DNA from: Pseudarthrobacter sp. BIM B-2242
Lineage (GTDB): Bacteria; Actinomycetota; Actinomycetes; Actinomycetales; Micrococcaceae
Assembly (NCBI RefSeq): GCF_014764445.1
Contig: NZ_CP061721.1
Span: forward strand, 3,410,001 to 3,474,000
Length of the DNA stretch: 64,000 nt
Direction: 5' to 3'
Translations under genes and position numbers: made by a program
Notes under the pieces: model-generated
Database searches by the model: none
What the model was told of the DNA's origin: nothing
What the model saw: only the letters and a program-made list of their open reading frames with translations
Part shown: positions 16,380-26,035 of the stretch, one piece after another
How positions within the stretch are numbered: position 1 is the first letter of the stretch
Layout: every line of letters begins with the position of its first letter

Positions 16380-16490
16380 AGCGCGATATATGCTTCTCAC
16401 AACAGTGACTTTGGAACACGGCTCAGGGCCGGGACTCACAGGCGAGCGCCCGCCGGGGCTGAATATACACCGCGACACGAAAGGCAGGAC

Positions 16491-17564
16491 ATGGTCAGGA
16501 GATCGGCAACAGGCAGGATCGGCATTGCGGATGTCGCCCTCAAGGCCGGGGTTTCGCATGCCACGGTTTCGCGCGTCATGAACGGCAACTTCACGGTGGA
16601 CCCGGACATCGCGGCGCGCGTCCGGGCGGCCGCCGTCGAACTCAAATACCAGCCCAACCCCGTGGGACGCAGCCTCGCACTGGGCAAGACGGACACCATC
16701 GGCATAGTGGTGCCGGACCTGGCCAACCCCACGTTCCAGGCAATCCTGCGAGGCCTGAGCCGGGCCGCGGCGCAGGACGGCTACCGGGTCCTTATTGCCG
16801 ATTCCTTCGAAGTCTCCAGCGAGGAAGCCATCCTGGCCGGCGAGGCGCGCCGGCGCTGCGACGGCCTGGTGCTGTGCGCCCCGCGCATGAGCGACGCCGA
16901 GCTCGAGGAAATCTCACCGTCCCTGCACCCGCTGGTCCTGATCAACCGCACCACGGCCGCGCCAGGAATTCCCAGCCTCGTGGTGGACTACGGGCAGGGC
17001 GTCCAGGCCCTCGCGGAGCACCTGGTGGGGCTCGGCCACACACGCCTCGCATTCCTCGCCGGCCCGGCAGGCAGCGCCTCCAACGGGCTCCGGCTCGAAG
17101 GGCTGGCAGCCTTCAAGGCCAGCCACCCGCACGTAAGCGTCACCATGCTCGACGGCGGCTCGGACTTCGACACCGGCCATGACGCCGTGGACGCCGTCCT
17201 GGCCAGCGGCGCCACCGGCATCCTGGCGTTCAACGACCTCGTGGCCATGGGCCTCATGAGCGGCCTGCACGAACGCGGAGTCAACGTTCCCGCCGACATC
17301 TCCGTCACCGGCTTCGACGACATCCCCTTCGCCCGCTACACCACACCCACCCTGACGACCGCCGCGGTTCCCATCGCCGATCTCGGCGCCCAGGCCTGGT
17401 ACCAGATGCGATCGCTGATCCGTCAGGAAGGCCTCGAGATTCCCGGCAGCCGCTACCAGCCGCGCCTCGAAATCCGGGCCAGCAGCGGCCCTGCACCGGT
17501 GAACGCTGCCCAGGGAACCCCCGGCCCCACGAAACCAGCCAAGGATCCCGCTCCCGCGAGATGA
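16491..17564 (+). CDS. LacI-family repressor of the sugar-acid regulon
   Basis: A 357-residue regulator. The N-terminal HTH reads IGIADVALKAGVSHATVSRV, followed by the hinge-helix region YQPNPVGRSLALGKT. The C-terminal periplasmic-binding-like domain begins IGIVVPDLANPTF and ends in a Pro-rich tail. ATG 16491 follows AAAGG. It is divergent from the oxidoreductase-SDR-kdgD-dehydratase operon. I infer that it binds GAGAAAGCGTTTTC, because two copies adjoin its gene and the others precede the importer binding protein and the PmoA-fusion gene. The inducer is unknown, likely a pathway sugar acid. Confidence 0.9.
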   Translation: MVRRSATGRIGIADVALKAGVSHATVSRVMNGNFTVDPDIAARVRAAAVELKYQPNPVGRSLALGKTDTIGIVVPDLANPTFQAILRGLSRAAAQDGYRVLIADSFEVSSEEAILAGEARRRCDGLVLCAPRMSDAELEEISPSLHPLVLINRTTAAPGIPSLVVDYGQGVQALAEHLVGLGHTRLAFLAGPAGSASNGLRLEGLAAFKASHPHVSVTMLDGGSDFDTGHDAVDAVLASGATGILAFNDLVAMGLMSGLHERGVNVPADISVTGFDDIPFARYTTPTLTTAAVPIADLGAQAWYQMRSLIRQEGLEIPGSRYQPRLEIRASSGPAPVNAAQGTPGPTKPAKDPAPAR

Positions 17565-17621
17565 CACTCTGCCGGAGCGTGTTCCGCCAACGCGGCTGCC
17601 GACTGGCGTCCCGACGCCGGG

Positions 17622-18329
17622 TCAAGACTTCGGCGCGTGCCTGACCCCGGCTTCCCGGTAGTAGCCCTCGATGTGGTCAGCGACGAGCTTGGCCGCGAGG
17701 CCGCCGTCGCCGTTCCGGATGGCGGCCAGAATGCCGCGGTGCTCAGCCTGGAGGCGCTGCGCCGTGGCGTCCCACTCCGGGAGGTTGGCCGTCAGCGTGG
17801 CGGCATAGCCTTGGATGGACTCGCGCAGGGACCCCATCATGGCACTGACCACGGCGTTGCCGGCAGCGTCGGCCAGACAAAGATGAAACCGGACATCCAG
17901 CGCGAGGAAGGCATCCGCCTCCCGGCTGCCGTGTCCGACGGCGTCCATTTCGTCCAGGAGCGTCGCCGCCTGTTCCAGCTGGGGTGCGTCAGCCCTGGCC
18001 CGGGCGGCTGCCCAGGATTCCAGCAAGACGCGCGTCTCTACAATGTCCGCGACGGGCAGGTGCTGCGTGGCAACGTGGAGCCGCAGCGCCGAGCCGAGCG
18101 CCGCCGTCGGATCCGAAATGACCACGGTGCCGGCTTCCGGACCGGAACCGACCCCGGCCCGGACCACACCCATGGCCTCCAGGATCCGGATGGCCTCCCG
18201 CACCGAGGTCCGCGAGACGCCCAGCTTCTCAGCAAGGGTCCGCTCGGCAGGCAGCCGTCCGCCCACGCTCAGTTCCCCGTCGGAGAGCTGCTTTTCGATC
18301 CACGTCAGGACAAGTTGGTGCGTACGCAT
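17622..18329 (-). CDS. GntR/FadR-family regulator with FCD domain (LldR type)
   Basis: A 235-residue regulator. The winged HTH contains GGRLPAERTLAEKLGVSRTS and then VREAIRILEAMGVV, followed by an all-helical FCD ligand domain with metal-binding-type Asp and His residues (LALDVRFHLCLA). It is divergent from the L-lactate oxidase gene, and the two share operators of the FadR/LldR type. I choose ATG 18329 because TACTAT lies six bases upstream, which fits a leaderless transcript. The longer start at 18362 would overlap an operator. Lactate is the likely effector. Confidence 0.88.
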   Translation of the reverse strand: MRTHQLVLTWIEKQLSDGELSVGGRLPAERTLAEKLGVSRTSVREAIRILEAMGVVRAGVGSGPEAGTVVISDPTAALGSALRLHVATQHLPVADIVETRVLLESWAAARARADAPQLEQAATLLDEMDAVGHGSREADAFLALDVRFHLCLADAAGNAVVSAMMGSLRESIQGYAATLTANLPEWDATAQRLQAEHRGILAAIRNGDGGLAAKLVADHIEGYYREAGVRHAPKS

Positions 18330-18342
18330 ATCGCCATAGTAG

Positions 18343-18386
18343 TTGATGTGGTCGGACCACATGGCTTACAGTGTGGTTAGACCACA
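18343..18386 (+). promoter_or_regulatory. lldD promoter with two FadR/LldR-type operators
   Basis: TGTGGTCGGACCACA (18347-18361) and TGTGGTTAGACCACA (18372-18386) are 15-base palindromes 25 bp apart. A plus-strand promoter TTGATG (18343-18348), 18 bases, TACAGT (18367-18372) is interleaved, so the first site covers the spacer and the second the start point. The TGGT-N3-ACCA core is typical for GntR regulators of the FadR subfamily. Confidence 0.85.
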
Positions 18387-18434
18387 GCGCAACCCGCAGG
18401 GTCCGGCACGTCCGGCCCGCCAATGGAGGAAGCC

Positions 18435-19772
18435 ATGACCCACACCATCCAGCCGAACAATCCCGAGACCACCCCGGCTCCGGATGCAACGGACATTCCA
18501 GCCACCGACACCGTCCCGCGCGCCACGCCGTCGTCGGTTGTGCCTGCGGCACTCAAGCGCCGGGTCCCCAAGTACTCGGACCTCGCCCCGCTCATGCAGT
18601 TCAAAAAGCCCGAGTTCAGCCGCACCGCGAAACTCAAGCGCGCAAGCACCATCTGGGAACTGCGCGATATGGCCAAGCGCCGCACCCCGCAGGCCCCGTT
18701 CGACTACACCGATGGTGCGGCCGAGGAAGAAATCACCCTGCGCCGCGCGCGCCAGGCGTTCCTGGACATCGAATTCCGGCCCGGTATCCTGCGGAACGTC
18801 TCGGAGATCGACCTGACCACCGACATCCTGGGCAAGCCCTCCCGGCTGCCCGTGGGCATCGCCCCCACCGGCTTCACCCGGATGATGCAGTCCGAGGGCG
18901 AATATGCCGGCTCGCAGGCTGCCGAAGCCGCCGGCATCCCCTATACCCTTTCCACTATGGGCACCGCCTCCATCGAGGACGTGGCCGCCGCCGCCCCGAA
19001 CGGCCGCAACTGGTTCCAGCTCTACCTGTGGACGGACCGCGAGCGGTCCCTCGAACTGATCGAGCGCGCCGCCAAGGCCGGAAACGACACCCTGATGGTC
19101 ACGGTGGACACCGCCGTCGCAGGCGCCCGCCTCCGCGACGTCCGCAACGGCATGACCATCCCGCCGGCACTGACCGTCAAAACCGTGCTGGACGCGTCCT
19201 ACCGCCCGGCCTGGTGGTTCAACTTCCTCACGCACGAGCCGCTGACCTTCGCCTCGCTCTCCCGCTACACCGGCACCGTGGCTGACCTCATCAACTCCAT
19301 GTTCGACCCCACGCTGACCTTCGAGGACCTGGACTGGCTGCGCGAAACCTGGAAGGGCAACCTGGTGGTCAAGGGCATCCAGACCGTGGAGGATGCCCGG
19401 AAGGTGGTGGACCACGGCGCCGACGGCATCGTGCTCTCCAACCACGGCGGCCGCCAGCTGGACCGCGCACCCATCCCGTTCCATCTGCTGCCGGAGGTTT
19501 CCGCTGCCCTGAAGGCGGACAACTCCGAGGCCGCCATCATCCTGGACACCGGCATCATGAGCGGCGCGGACATCGTGGCCGCGCTGGCCCTCGGTGCCGA
19601 CTTCACCTTGATCGGCCGGGCGTACCTCTACGGCCTGATGGCCGGTGGCCGGGCGGGCGTGGACCGTGCCATCCAGATCCTGGAAAAGGACATGGCCCGC
19701 ACCATGGCCCTGCTCGGCGTCAGCTCAATCTCCGAGCTCACCCCGGACCACGTCCGCCTGCTCAACAAGTAA
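18435..19772 (+). CDS. lldD: FMN-dependent L-lactate dehydrogenase / alpha-hydroxy-acid oxidase
   Basis: A 445-residue protein of the FMN-dependent alpha-hydroxy-acid family, which oxidises L-lactate to pyruvate at the membrane or cytosol and passes electrons to the respiratory chain. Motifs: [26 protein letters not shown], the FMN-site [11 protein letters not shown], and the catalytic [12 protein letters not shown] with His and Arg. About 50 extra N-terminal residues precede the core. The start at 18435 has GGAGGA at 18425; an ATG at 18423 lies within that site. It is divergent from its GntR regulator and is followed by a large palindrome. Confidence 0.92.
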   Translation: MTHTIQPNNPETTPAPDATDIPATDTVPRATPSSVVPAALKRRVPKYSDLAPLMQFKKPEFSRTAKLKRASTIWELRDMAKRRTPQAPFDYTDGAAEEEITLRRARQAFLDIEFRPGILRNVSEIDLTTDILGKPSRLPVGIAPTGFTRMMQSEGEYAGSQAAEAAGIPYTLSTMGTASIEDVAAAAPNGRNWFQLYLWTDRERSLELIERAAKAGNDTLMVTVDTAVAGARLRDVRNGMTIPPALTVKTVLDASYRPAWWFNFLTHEPLTFASLSRYTGTVADLINSMFDPTLTFEDLDWLRETWKGNLVVKGIQTVEDARKVVDHGADGIVLSNHGGRQLDRAPIPFHLLPEVSAALKADNSEAAIILDTGIMSGADIVAALALGADFTLIGRAYLYGLMAGGRAGVDRAIQILEKDMARTMALLGVSSISELTPDHVRLLNK

Positions 19773-19786
19773 GGCGCCCGCTCAAC

Positions 19787-19840
19787 TAGGTAGCAGCACA
19801 TGTCGTTTTGGGGCCCCAGAACGACATGTGCTGCTACCTA
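19787..19840. repeat. 27-bp-arm palindrome between convergent genes
   Basis: TAGGTAGCAGCACATGTCGT continues to GGGG and is mirrored by CCCC to its complement, nearly perfect over 54 bases with almost no loop. It lies between the convergent lldD and arsR-type genes and could terminate both. It is clearly related to the palindrome at 31198: both arms share CAACTA-GTAGC and TGTCGTTTT. Confidence 0.85.
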
Positions 19841-19855
19841 CTTTGGGTTAAGTGG

Positions 19856-20401
19856 TTATTTCTTGCGGCCGAACTTGGGGAGGTTCGGGAGGTTGGCCAG
19901 CAGGTCCGCCGCCTTGGTGGCGGCGCGGCCCACGGTCCGGCCGATCTGCTGCGGCACGGTGTCGTCGCTGAGCGGGGTGGTGGTACCGCCGGGGATTACG
20001 ACGGCGGGGCTCAGCTCTGCGTCTTCGCGTGCCAGAACGGCTGCCACGGCTGCGTCATCCGGCAGGTGAGGTGCCGCGGCGGGTTCACTCCCCGCTTCCG
20101 CGGCAGGAGCCTCAGGTGACGCTGCAGCGCTGGCTGTCCGGCCGACGTCGAACGTTTCCAGCCAGCTGATGACGCCTTCCAGCGGCTTGGGGTTGAGCGC
20201 GTAATAACGCTTCTGGCCCTGTGCGCGCATGCTGACCAGCTGCGCCTCGCGCAGGACTTTCAGGTGCTTGGAAATTGTGGGCTGGCTGGCGGAAAGTTCC
20301 TCCACCAATTCCCCCACTGCCTTGTCCCCTGCGCGAAGGGATACCAGGATGTCGCGCCGGGTTGCTTCCGCAATGACGGCAAATACGTCGTCTGTCACCA
20401 T
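19856..20401 (-). CDS. ArsR-type HTH regulator with long C-terminal extension
   Basis: About 181 residues. The N-terminal half is a winged HTH of the ArsR family (AEATRRDILVSLRAGDKAVG, SASQPTISKHLKVLREA, QGQKRYYALN). No metal-binding Cys pair is visible. The C-terminal half is Ala/Pro/Glu-rich and ends in a basic NLPKFGRKK. The start at 20401 follows GGGAGGC with a TAGGGT seven bases upstream; a GTG three bases in is also possible. It is next to acuC on the same strand, but the target is unknown. Confidence 0.82.
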   Translation of the reverse strand: MVTDDVFAVIAEATRRDILVSLRAGDKAVGELVEELSASQPTISKHLKVLREAQLVSMRAQGQKRYYALNPKPLEGVISWLETFDVGRTASAAASPEAPAAEAGSEPAAAPHLPDDAAVAAVLAREDAELSPAVVIPGGTTTPLSDDTVPQQIGRTVGRAATKAADLLANLPNLPKFGRKK

Positions 20402-20469
20402 GCCTCCCACCCTAGCGACATATACGCCGCAGGGCATCAACTATTTCGCCCGCCGAACGTGCAGGGGAA

Positions 20470-21681
20470 TTAGTCGAACCAGGGATCCAGGCCGTGGAAG
20501 GGGAATACGGCTTTACGTGTGGCCATGACGGACCGGTCAACGGCGTCGTTGGGGTCGAACCCGACCTCCCAGGACCGCCACCAAAGCTCCACGTCATCCC
20601 CCATCATGTCCGGGGCATCGCGGCCAAACTTCGCCAGCACATAGGCGCGCCAATCCTCTGGCACCTCAGTCCGCAACGGCACGGGACGTCCGGCGGCTAT
20701 GGCTATCAGATGGCTCCAGGACCGCGGAACGACGTCGGTGACGCTATACCCGCCACCGCCCGTGGCAATCCAGCGGCCCTCGCAGTGCCGCGCGGCAAGA
20801 TTCCCGACGGCGGTTGCGGCCTCACGCTGGCCGTCCACGCTGATGTTCAGGTGGGCCAGAGGGTCGCGGCGGTGCGAGTCGCAGCCGTGCTGGCTGACAA
20901 TGACTTCGGGCTGGAACGCACCCACCAGTTGCGGCACCACGGCGTGGAAGGCACGCAGCCAGCCGGCGTCGCCCGTGCCCGAGGGAAGCGCCACATTGGC
21001 GGCGCTTCCCTCCGCCTGCGGACCGCCGGTCTCGTTGGCGAAGCCGGTCCCCGGGAACAGTGTGAGTCCGCTTTCATGCAGCGAGATGGTGAGCACGCGG
21101 GGGTCATCCCAGAAGATGCTTTCCGTTCCGTCCCCGTGGTGCGCGTCGACGTCGATATACACCACCCGGCGGATGCCGCCGTCGAGCAGCCTCTGGATTG
21201 CCAGCGCGGAGTCGTTGTAGATGCAGAAGCCGCTGGCGCGCTCCCGGGCGGCGTGGTGCAGGCCGCCGCCGAAGTTGACGGCGTGGAGGGCCGAGCCGTC
21301 AAGGATGGCGGACGCGGCCATCAGCGATCCGCCCGACAACCTCGCGGCAGCCTCGTGCATGCCGGCGAAGGCGGGATCATCGTCCGTGCCCAGGCCCCGG
21401 GCTTCATCAGGCGACAGCGGATCCGCACTCACGCGGCGGACCGCGGCCACAAACCCGGGCGAATGGACGGTCTCCAGTTCGGCGTCTGAAGCGACCTCAG
21501 GGGCGGCAACGGAAACGTGCTCCAGGTCGAACAGTCCCAGGCTCCGGGCCAGTCGCGCCGTCAGGTCCAGGCGGGCCGGGGCCATGGGATGGACCGGCCC
21601 AAAATCGTAGGCGGTCATGGCGGAATTCCACACCACCATCGTTGGTGGCGCGGGCTGACTGAGGCCTGGCAGGAATGTCAT
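20470..21681 (-). CDS. acuC: Histone-deacetylase family protein AcuC
   Basis: A 403-residue zinc-dependent deacetylase of the class I HDAC/AcuC family; in bacteria AcuC deacetylates acetyl-CoA synthetase and restores its activity. Motifs: TAYDFGPVHPMAPARL at the start, NFGGGLHHAARERASGFCIY, VVYIDVDAHHGDGT with metal ligands, and SQHGCDSHRRDPLAHL. The start at 21681 has TAGCCT seven bases upstream, fitting a leaderless message. An acs gene, the usual target, is 28 kb away in this window. It is divergent from the potassium transporter. Confidence 0.92.
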   Translation of the reverse strand: MTFLPGLSQPAPPTMVVWNSAMTAYDFGPVHPMAPARLDLTARLARSLGLFDLEHVSVAAPEVASDAELETVHSPGFVAAVRRVSADPLSPDEARGLGTDDDPAFAGMHEAAARLSGGSLMAASAILDGSALHAVNFGGGLHHAARERASGFCIYNDSALAIQRLLDGGIRRVVYIDVDAHHGDGTESIFWDDPRVLTISLHESGLTLFPGTGFANETGGPQAEGSAANVALPSGTGDAGWLRAFHAVVPQLVGAFQPEVIVSQHGCDSHRRDPLAHLNISVDGQREAATAVGNLAARHCEGRWIATGGGGYSVTDVVPRSWSHLIAIAAGRPVPLRTEVPEDWRAYVLAKFGRDAPDMMGDDVELWWRSWEVGFDPNDAVDRSVMATRKAVFPFHGLDPWFD

Positions 21682-21785
21682 CACTGACAGGCTACCGGAG
21701 GTCGCCGCCGGCCCGGCCCGGCCATTACGCATGCATTAGTGGTTTACTACTGAAGGAAACAGTTTCTACCAAGGAAAAGCCACCT

Positions 21786-23219
21786 ATGACGGATCGCCAG
21801 TCGAGGCCCCGAAACCCGGCCCCCTGGCACCCTGCCGCACCGGAACGCGAAGGCCTGTGGATGTTCGCGCGGCTGCGCGACTTCGTTGACGACATTGCCA
21901 ACACCTCGCCCGCCCGGCTGGCCCTGACGGTGTTCGCAGCGGTCTGCCTGGTGTTCACATTCATCCTGTCGCTGCCCGTCTCATCCGCGACCGGTACGGC
22001 CACCCCGCTGCACCAGGCAATGTTTACCGCGGTATCGGCTGTGTGTGTCACCGGCCTGACGGTGGTTTCGACGGCGGTGCACTGGTCATTCTTCGGCCAA
22101 CTCGTCATCCTTATTGGCATCTTCGTGGGCGGCTTGGGAACCCTGACGCTCGCCTCCCTGCTAGCCCTGATGGTGAGCAAGAGGCTTGGCGTCCGCGGCA
22201 AGCTCATTGCACAGGAAGCCATGAACAACGCCGGCCGCCTGGGCGAGGTGGGTACACTCCTGCGGATCGTCATCACCACCTCCGTGGTGATCGAAGGTGT
22301 GCTGGCCCTGGCACTGATCCCCCGCTTCATGACGCTGGGCGAGCCGTTCTGGCAGTCTGTGTGGCACGGCATCTTCTACGCAATCTCGTCCTTCAACAAC
22401 GCCGGCTTCACCCCCCATTCAGACGGAATCGTGCCCTACGAGACAGATCTGTGGATCCTGGTCCCGCTGATGCTGGGCGTCTTCCTGGGCAGCCTGGGCT
22501 TCCCCGTGGTCATGGTCCTGCAGCAGAACGGCCTCAACTGGAAGAAATGGAACCTGCACACCAAGCTGACCATCCAGGTGTCCTTTATCCTCCTCTTCGC
22601 AGGCACCTTCCTCTGGGGGCTCATGGAGTGGGACAACATCCGGACCATCGGCCACATGGACCTCGGCGACAAAATCACCCATTCGCTGTTTGCCTCCGTC
22701 ATGACCAGGTCCGGCGGCTTCAACCTCGTGGACCAGAACCACATGGAGTCCACCACCATGCTGCTGACGGACGCGCTGATGTTCGCGGGCGGCGGCTCGG
22801 CGTCCACAGCGGGCGGTATCAAGGTCACCACCATTGCGGTGATGTTCCTTGCCATCGTTGCTGAGGCCCGCGGCGACGCGGACGTCAAGGTCTACGGCCG
22901 GACCATCCCCCAGGGTGCCATGCGGGTGGCCATCTCGGTGATCGTGGCCGGGGCAACGCTCGTCTCCGTCTCGGCGTTCCTGCTCCTGCAGATCAGCGGC
23001 GCATCGCTGGACCGGGTGCTCTTCGAAACCATTTCCGCCTTCGCCACGGTGGGGCTGAGCACCAACCTCAGTGCCGAGCTGCCGCCGTCGGGCGTTTACG
23101 TCCTTACTGCCCTGATGTTCGCGGGCCGCGTGGGCACGGTAACCCTTGCCGCCGGCCTCGCCCTGCGCCAGCGCAGCCAGCTGTACCACTACCCGGAAGA
23201 GAGGCCCATCATTGGCTAA
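21786..23219 (+). CDS. TrkH/KtrB-type potassium channel subunit
   Basis: A 477-residue membrane protein with the four-fold MPM repeat of K+ transporters; pore loops are visible as AVSAVCVTGLTVVST, AISSFNNAGFTPHSD, SVMTRSGGFNLVD and TISAFATVGLSTNLS, each with a central Gly. It moves K+ (possibly with Na+) through the cytoplasmic membrane together with the RCK protein encoded next. The ATG at 21786 has AAGGAAAAG upstream. Its stop overlaps the start of the RCK gene by 8 bp. Confidence 0.93.
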   Translation: MTDRQSRPRNPAPWHPAAPEREGLWMFARLRDFVDDIANTSPARLALTVFAAVCLVFTFILSLPVSSATGTATPLHQAMFTAVSAVCVTGLTVVSTAVHWSFFGQLVILIGIFVGGLGTLTLASLLALMVSKRLGVRGKLIAQEAMNNAGRLGEVGTLLRIVITTSVVIEGVLALALIPRFMTLGEPFWQSVWHGIFYAISSFNNAGFTPHSDGIVPYETDLWILVPLMLGVFLGSLGFPVVMVLQQNGLNWKKWNLHTKLTIQVSFILLFAGTFLWGLMEWDNIRTIGHMDLGDKITHSLFASVMTRSGGFNLVDQNHMESTTMLLTDALMFAGGGSASTAGGIKVTTIAVMFLAIVAEARGDADVKVYGRTIPQGAMRVAISVIVAGATLVSVSAFLLLQISGASLDRVLFETISAFATVGLSTNLSAELPPSGVYVLTALMFAGRVGTVTLAAGLALRQRSQLYHYPEERPIIG

Positions 23220-23898
23220 TTCCTCAGGCACCCCAAACCGCCCCGCCCACAACGCACCGGTGCTGGTGATCGGATTGGGCCGTTTCGGTTCGTCCACGGC
23301 CGAGCAGCTCGTGAAGCAGGGCCGGGAAGTGCTGGCGATCGAGCGCGACCGGACCCTGGTGCAGAAGTGGGCGCCGCTCCTCACACACGTCGTGGAGGCG
23401 GACGCCACGAACATCGACGCGCTGCGCCAGCTCGGCGCTCAGGAATTCAGCTCCGCCGTCTGCGGCGTAGGCACGTCCATCGAGTCCTCGGTGCTGATCA
23501 CCGTGAACCTTGTGGACCTGGGCATCGAGCACCTCTGGGTCAAGGCCATCACGCCCTCGCACGGCAAGATCCTGACCCGGATCGGCGCCAACCACGTGAT
23601 CTACCCTGAGGCCGACGCCGGCGTCCGCGCCGCGCACCTCGTCTCCGGCCGCATGCTGGACTTCATCGAGTTCGACGACGACTTCGCCATCGTGAAGATG
23701 TACCCGCCGCGCGAGACGGTGGGCTTCACCCTGGACGAATCCAAGGTGCGTTCCAAGTACGGCGTGACGATTGTCGGCGTGAAGTCCCCCGGCGAGGACT
23801 TCACTTATGCCCGGCCGGAAACCAAGGTGTCGGCCCGTGACATGCTGATCGTGTCCGGCCATGTGGATCTGCTGGAACGGTTCGCCGCCAGGCCTTAA
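23212..23898 (+). CDS. TrkA/KtrA-type potassium uptake regulator (RCK domains)
   Basis: A 228-residue cytosolic protein with an N-terminal RCK Rossmann domain (VLVIGLGRFGSSTAEQL, then VVEADATNIDALRQLG) binding NAD(H) or ATP, and a C-terminal RCK-C domain from about residue 140. It gates the TrkH/KtrB pore. I use a TTG start at 23212 because AGAGAGG is eight bases upstream and the overlap with the pore gene is short; no suitable ATG exists near the domain start. Confidence 0.92.
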   Translation: MANSSGTPNRPAHNAPVLVIGLGRFGSSTAEQLVKQGREVLAIERDRTLVQKWAPLLTHVVEADATNIDALRQLGAQEFSSAVCGVGTSIESSVLITVNLVDLGIEHLWVKAITPSHGKILTRIGANHVIYPEADAGVRAAHLVSGRMLDFIEFDDDFAIVKMYPPRETVGFTLDESKVRSKYGVTIVGVKSPGEDFTYARPETKVSARDMLIVSGHVDLLERFAARP

Positions 23899-23919
23899 CC
23901 CTTGCGGTCGAGGCTCCAC

Positions 23920-24753
23920 TCAGCCGAGCTGTTTGGTGATCTCCGCTGCCCGGTTTGCGGCGGCACGGGTGCCGGCGGCGATGATGGCCGGCAGGCCCCG
24001 CTCGTCGAAGGTGGCGAGGGCGCGCTCGGTGGTGCCTTTGGGGCTGGTCACACCTTTGCGGAGCGCTGACGGATCGGCGCCCGGCTCGGCGAGCATAAAC
24101 CCGGCTCCGGCTACTGTCTCCCTCGCCAGGAGCAGCGCCAGATCCTTATCCAGGCCTAGTTCGACGCCCGCGGCTGCCATGGCCTCGGCGAGGTAGAACA
24201 CATACGCCGGGCCCGAGCCGCTGATGGCTGACAATGCATCCACCTGCTCCTCGGGAACCTGAACCACTGTGCCCGCGCCTTTGAAGACGGCCTTGGCCTG
24301 CTCGAGCTGCTCCGGCGTGCAGTTGGTCCCCGGGGAGACGGACACGACGCCGCGGCCCAGTTTCGAAGGCGTGTTGGGCATTGTCCGGATGACCGGCTGC
24401 CCGGACGGCAGGGCAGCTTCAAGCTGGGCAAGCGAAACACCCACGGCGACGCTGACCACGATGGTTTTCGGCGAGAGGGAACCGCTGATCTCCCGCGCCA
24501 GGTCCGCGATGCCCACAGGTTTGACACCCAGAATCACCACCCCGGAGCCCTTGGCCGCCTGCTTGTTGTTGTCCGGCTCCTCTTCACCCGCGATGGCCGT
24601 AATACCGTGATGGCGCTCGGCCAGTTCCGCAGCGCGTTCGGCCCGCCTGACGGTGGCCACGACGTCGGCGGGGTCGGTTCCGGCCTTAAGCAGGCCGGAA
24701 AGGATGGCTTCGTTCATGGATCCACAGCCCAGGAAGGCGATTCGGTTGCTCAT
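23920..24753 (-). CDS. proC: Pyrroline-5-carboxylate reductase
   Basis: A 277-residue enzyme for the last step of proline synthesis (P5C to proline with NAD(P)H). Motifs: IAFLGCGSMNEAIL for the nucleotide, VVILGVKP, VIRTMPNTP, and the C-terminal dimer helix with ISGSGPAYVFYLAEAM. It is convergent with the K+ regulator gene, with 21 bp between. Upstream, a 250-bp gap to the Ppx gene holds nothing I can name. Confidence 0.95.
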   Translation of the reverse strand: MSNRIAFLGCGSMNEAILSGLLKAGTDPADVVATVRRAERAAELAERHHGITAIAGEEEPDNNKQAAKGSGVVILGVKPVGIADLAREISGSLSPKTIVVSVAVGVSLAQLEAALPSGQPVIRTMPNTPSKLGRGVVSVSPGTNCTPEQLEQAKAVFKGAGTVVQVPEEQVDALSAISGSGPAYVFYLAEAMAAAGVELGLDKDLALLLARETVAGAGFMLAEPGADPSALRKGVTSPKGTTERALATFDERGLPAIIAAGTRAAANRAAEITKQLG

Positions 24754-25006
24754 GGACCCATCATTGCAGTTTGGGTGGACGGCTGCAGAAATGGAATTAA
24801 TCCTGTGAAGCGGGAACTCCCTTATTTGGACTCCCAGCGGACTCCCATGTTCGCTGCAGCTTGTTCACAAGTTGCCCGACTAACGTAGTTACTACCTCAT
24901 TGAGGGTGCGAGTGATGCGGCAAGCATGGGGATGTTTGCCCGAGGCGCCGGTAGTTTGCAGCAGGTTTCCCCCCATTTTCCTGCTGTGGACGCCGGCGCT
25001 TGCGCG

Positions 25007-25984
25007 TTAACGGGTAGCTGGCACGCCGACGTGGGGTGCGGGATCGAGCGGACCGGCAAAGACAAGCTGGTCCAGGCGGCGCAGGATCAGGCCCTCGCGC
25101 AGCGCCCAGGGGCAGATTCGCATCTTCTTGAACTTGAACAGTTCCAGCGCAGCTTCGGCCACCAGTGCCCCTGCGAGCAGCTGGTGCGCGCGGGCATCGG
25201 ATACACCCGGCAAAAAGAGCCGGTCCTCGACTTTCATGGCGGAGATCCGCTGCGCCCACACGCCCAGGTCGGTGGCGTTTAGCTCGCGCTTCACGTACGG
25301 CCCGGCCGCGCTGGGGGCTGCGCCGGCGATCCGGGCAAGCGAACGGAAGGTCTTGGACGTTCCCGCCACCACGTTCGCCCGGCCAAGGCCCTCGAACTGT
25401 TTCACCGCAGGGGCGAGCGTGGCCCGGATATAGCGGCGCAACTCCTTGACGCTTTTGGCCGACGGCGGATCCTCGGCCAGCCAGTCCCTGGTCAGGCGGC
25501 TGGCGCCAAGCGGAACCGACGTGGCCACTTCCGGCAGCTCGTCCTGGCCGAAAGCCATTTCGAAGGAGCCGCCACCGATGTCCAGGTTCAGGACGGGTCC
25601 GGCCCCCCAGCCGTACCAGCGGCGGACGGCGAAGAAGGTCATGGACGCCTCCTCGCTGCCCGTCAGTTCCTGCAGGGTCACCGTGGTCTCGTATTTGACG
25701 CGTGCCAGCACGGCGGGGCCGTTGGTAGCTTCGCGGATGGCCGATGTACAGAAGGCCAGCAGGTCATCGGCCTTGTGCCGGGCAGCGAATTCCCAGGCTT
25801 CCAGGACGAATTCGGTCAGCTCATGCTGACCGGCATCGTTGATGTTGCCGTCCGCGTCCAGGTACTGGACCAGGGACAGCGGCCGCTTATGAGAGGCGAA
25901 GGGAACCGGGCGCGCGCCAGGGTGGGCATCCACCAGGAGGAGGTGGACAGTGTTGGACCCGATATCGAGGACGCCTAGCCGCAT
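25007..25984 (-). CDS. Ppx/GppA family phosphatase
   Basis: A 325-residue actin/hexokinase-fold enzyme acting on polyphosphate or pppGpp. The phosphate-1 motif is VLDIGSNTVHLLLVDA and the phosphate-2 motif NLDIGGGSFEMAFG; CTSAIREATN is also typical. Its length matches the short, two-domain actinobacterial form. The start has AATAAT six bases upstream of ATG, so it may be leaderless. Confidence 0.92.
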   Translation of the reverse strand: MRLGVLDIGSNTVHLLLVDAHPGARPVPFASHKRPLSLVQYLDADGNINDAGQHELTEFVLEAWEFAARHKADDLLAFCTSAIREATNGPAVLARVKYETTVTLQELTGSEEASMTFFAVRRWYGWGAGPVLNLDIGGGSFEMAFGQDELPEVATSVPLGASRLTRDWLAEDPPSAKSVKELRRYIRATLAPAVKQFEGLGRANVVAGTSKTFRSLARIAGAAPSAAGPYVKRELNATDLGVWAQRISAMKVEDRLFLPGVSDARAHQLLAGALVAEAALELFKFKKMRICPWALREGLILRRLDQLVFAGPLDPAPHVGVPATR

Positions 25985-26035
25985 CCTGCCATTATTCCCC
26001 GGCCCGGGCCTGCACTCACAACCGGTCCAAAAGTG

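Noticed and set aside
18330..18362. Longer start of the GntR gene at 18362
   Set aside because: It would overlap an operator; the leaderless ATG 18329 with TACTAT is better supported.
24754..25006. Possible small gene between proC and ppx
   Set aside because: Short frames have no ribosome site or recognisable motif; left unannotated.
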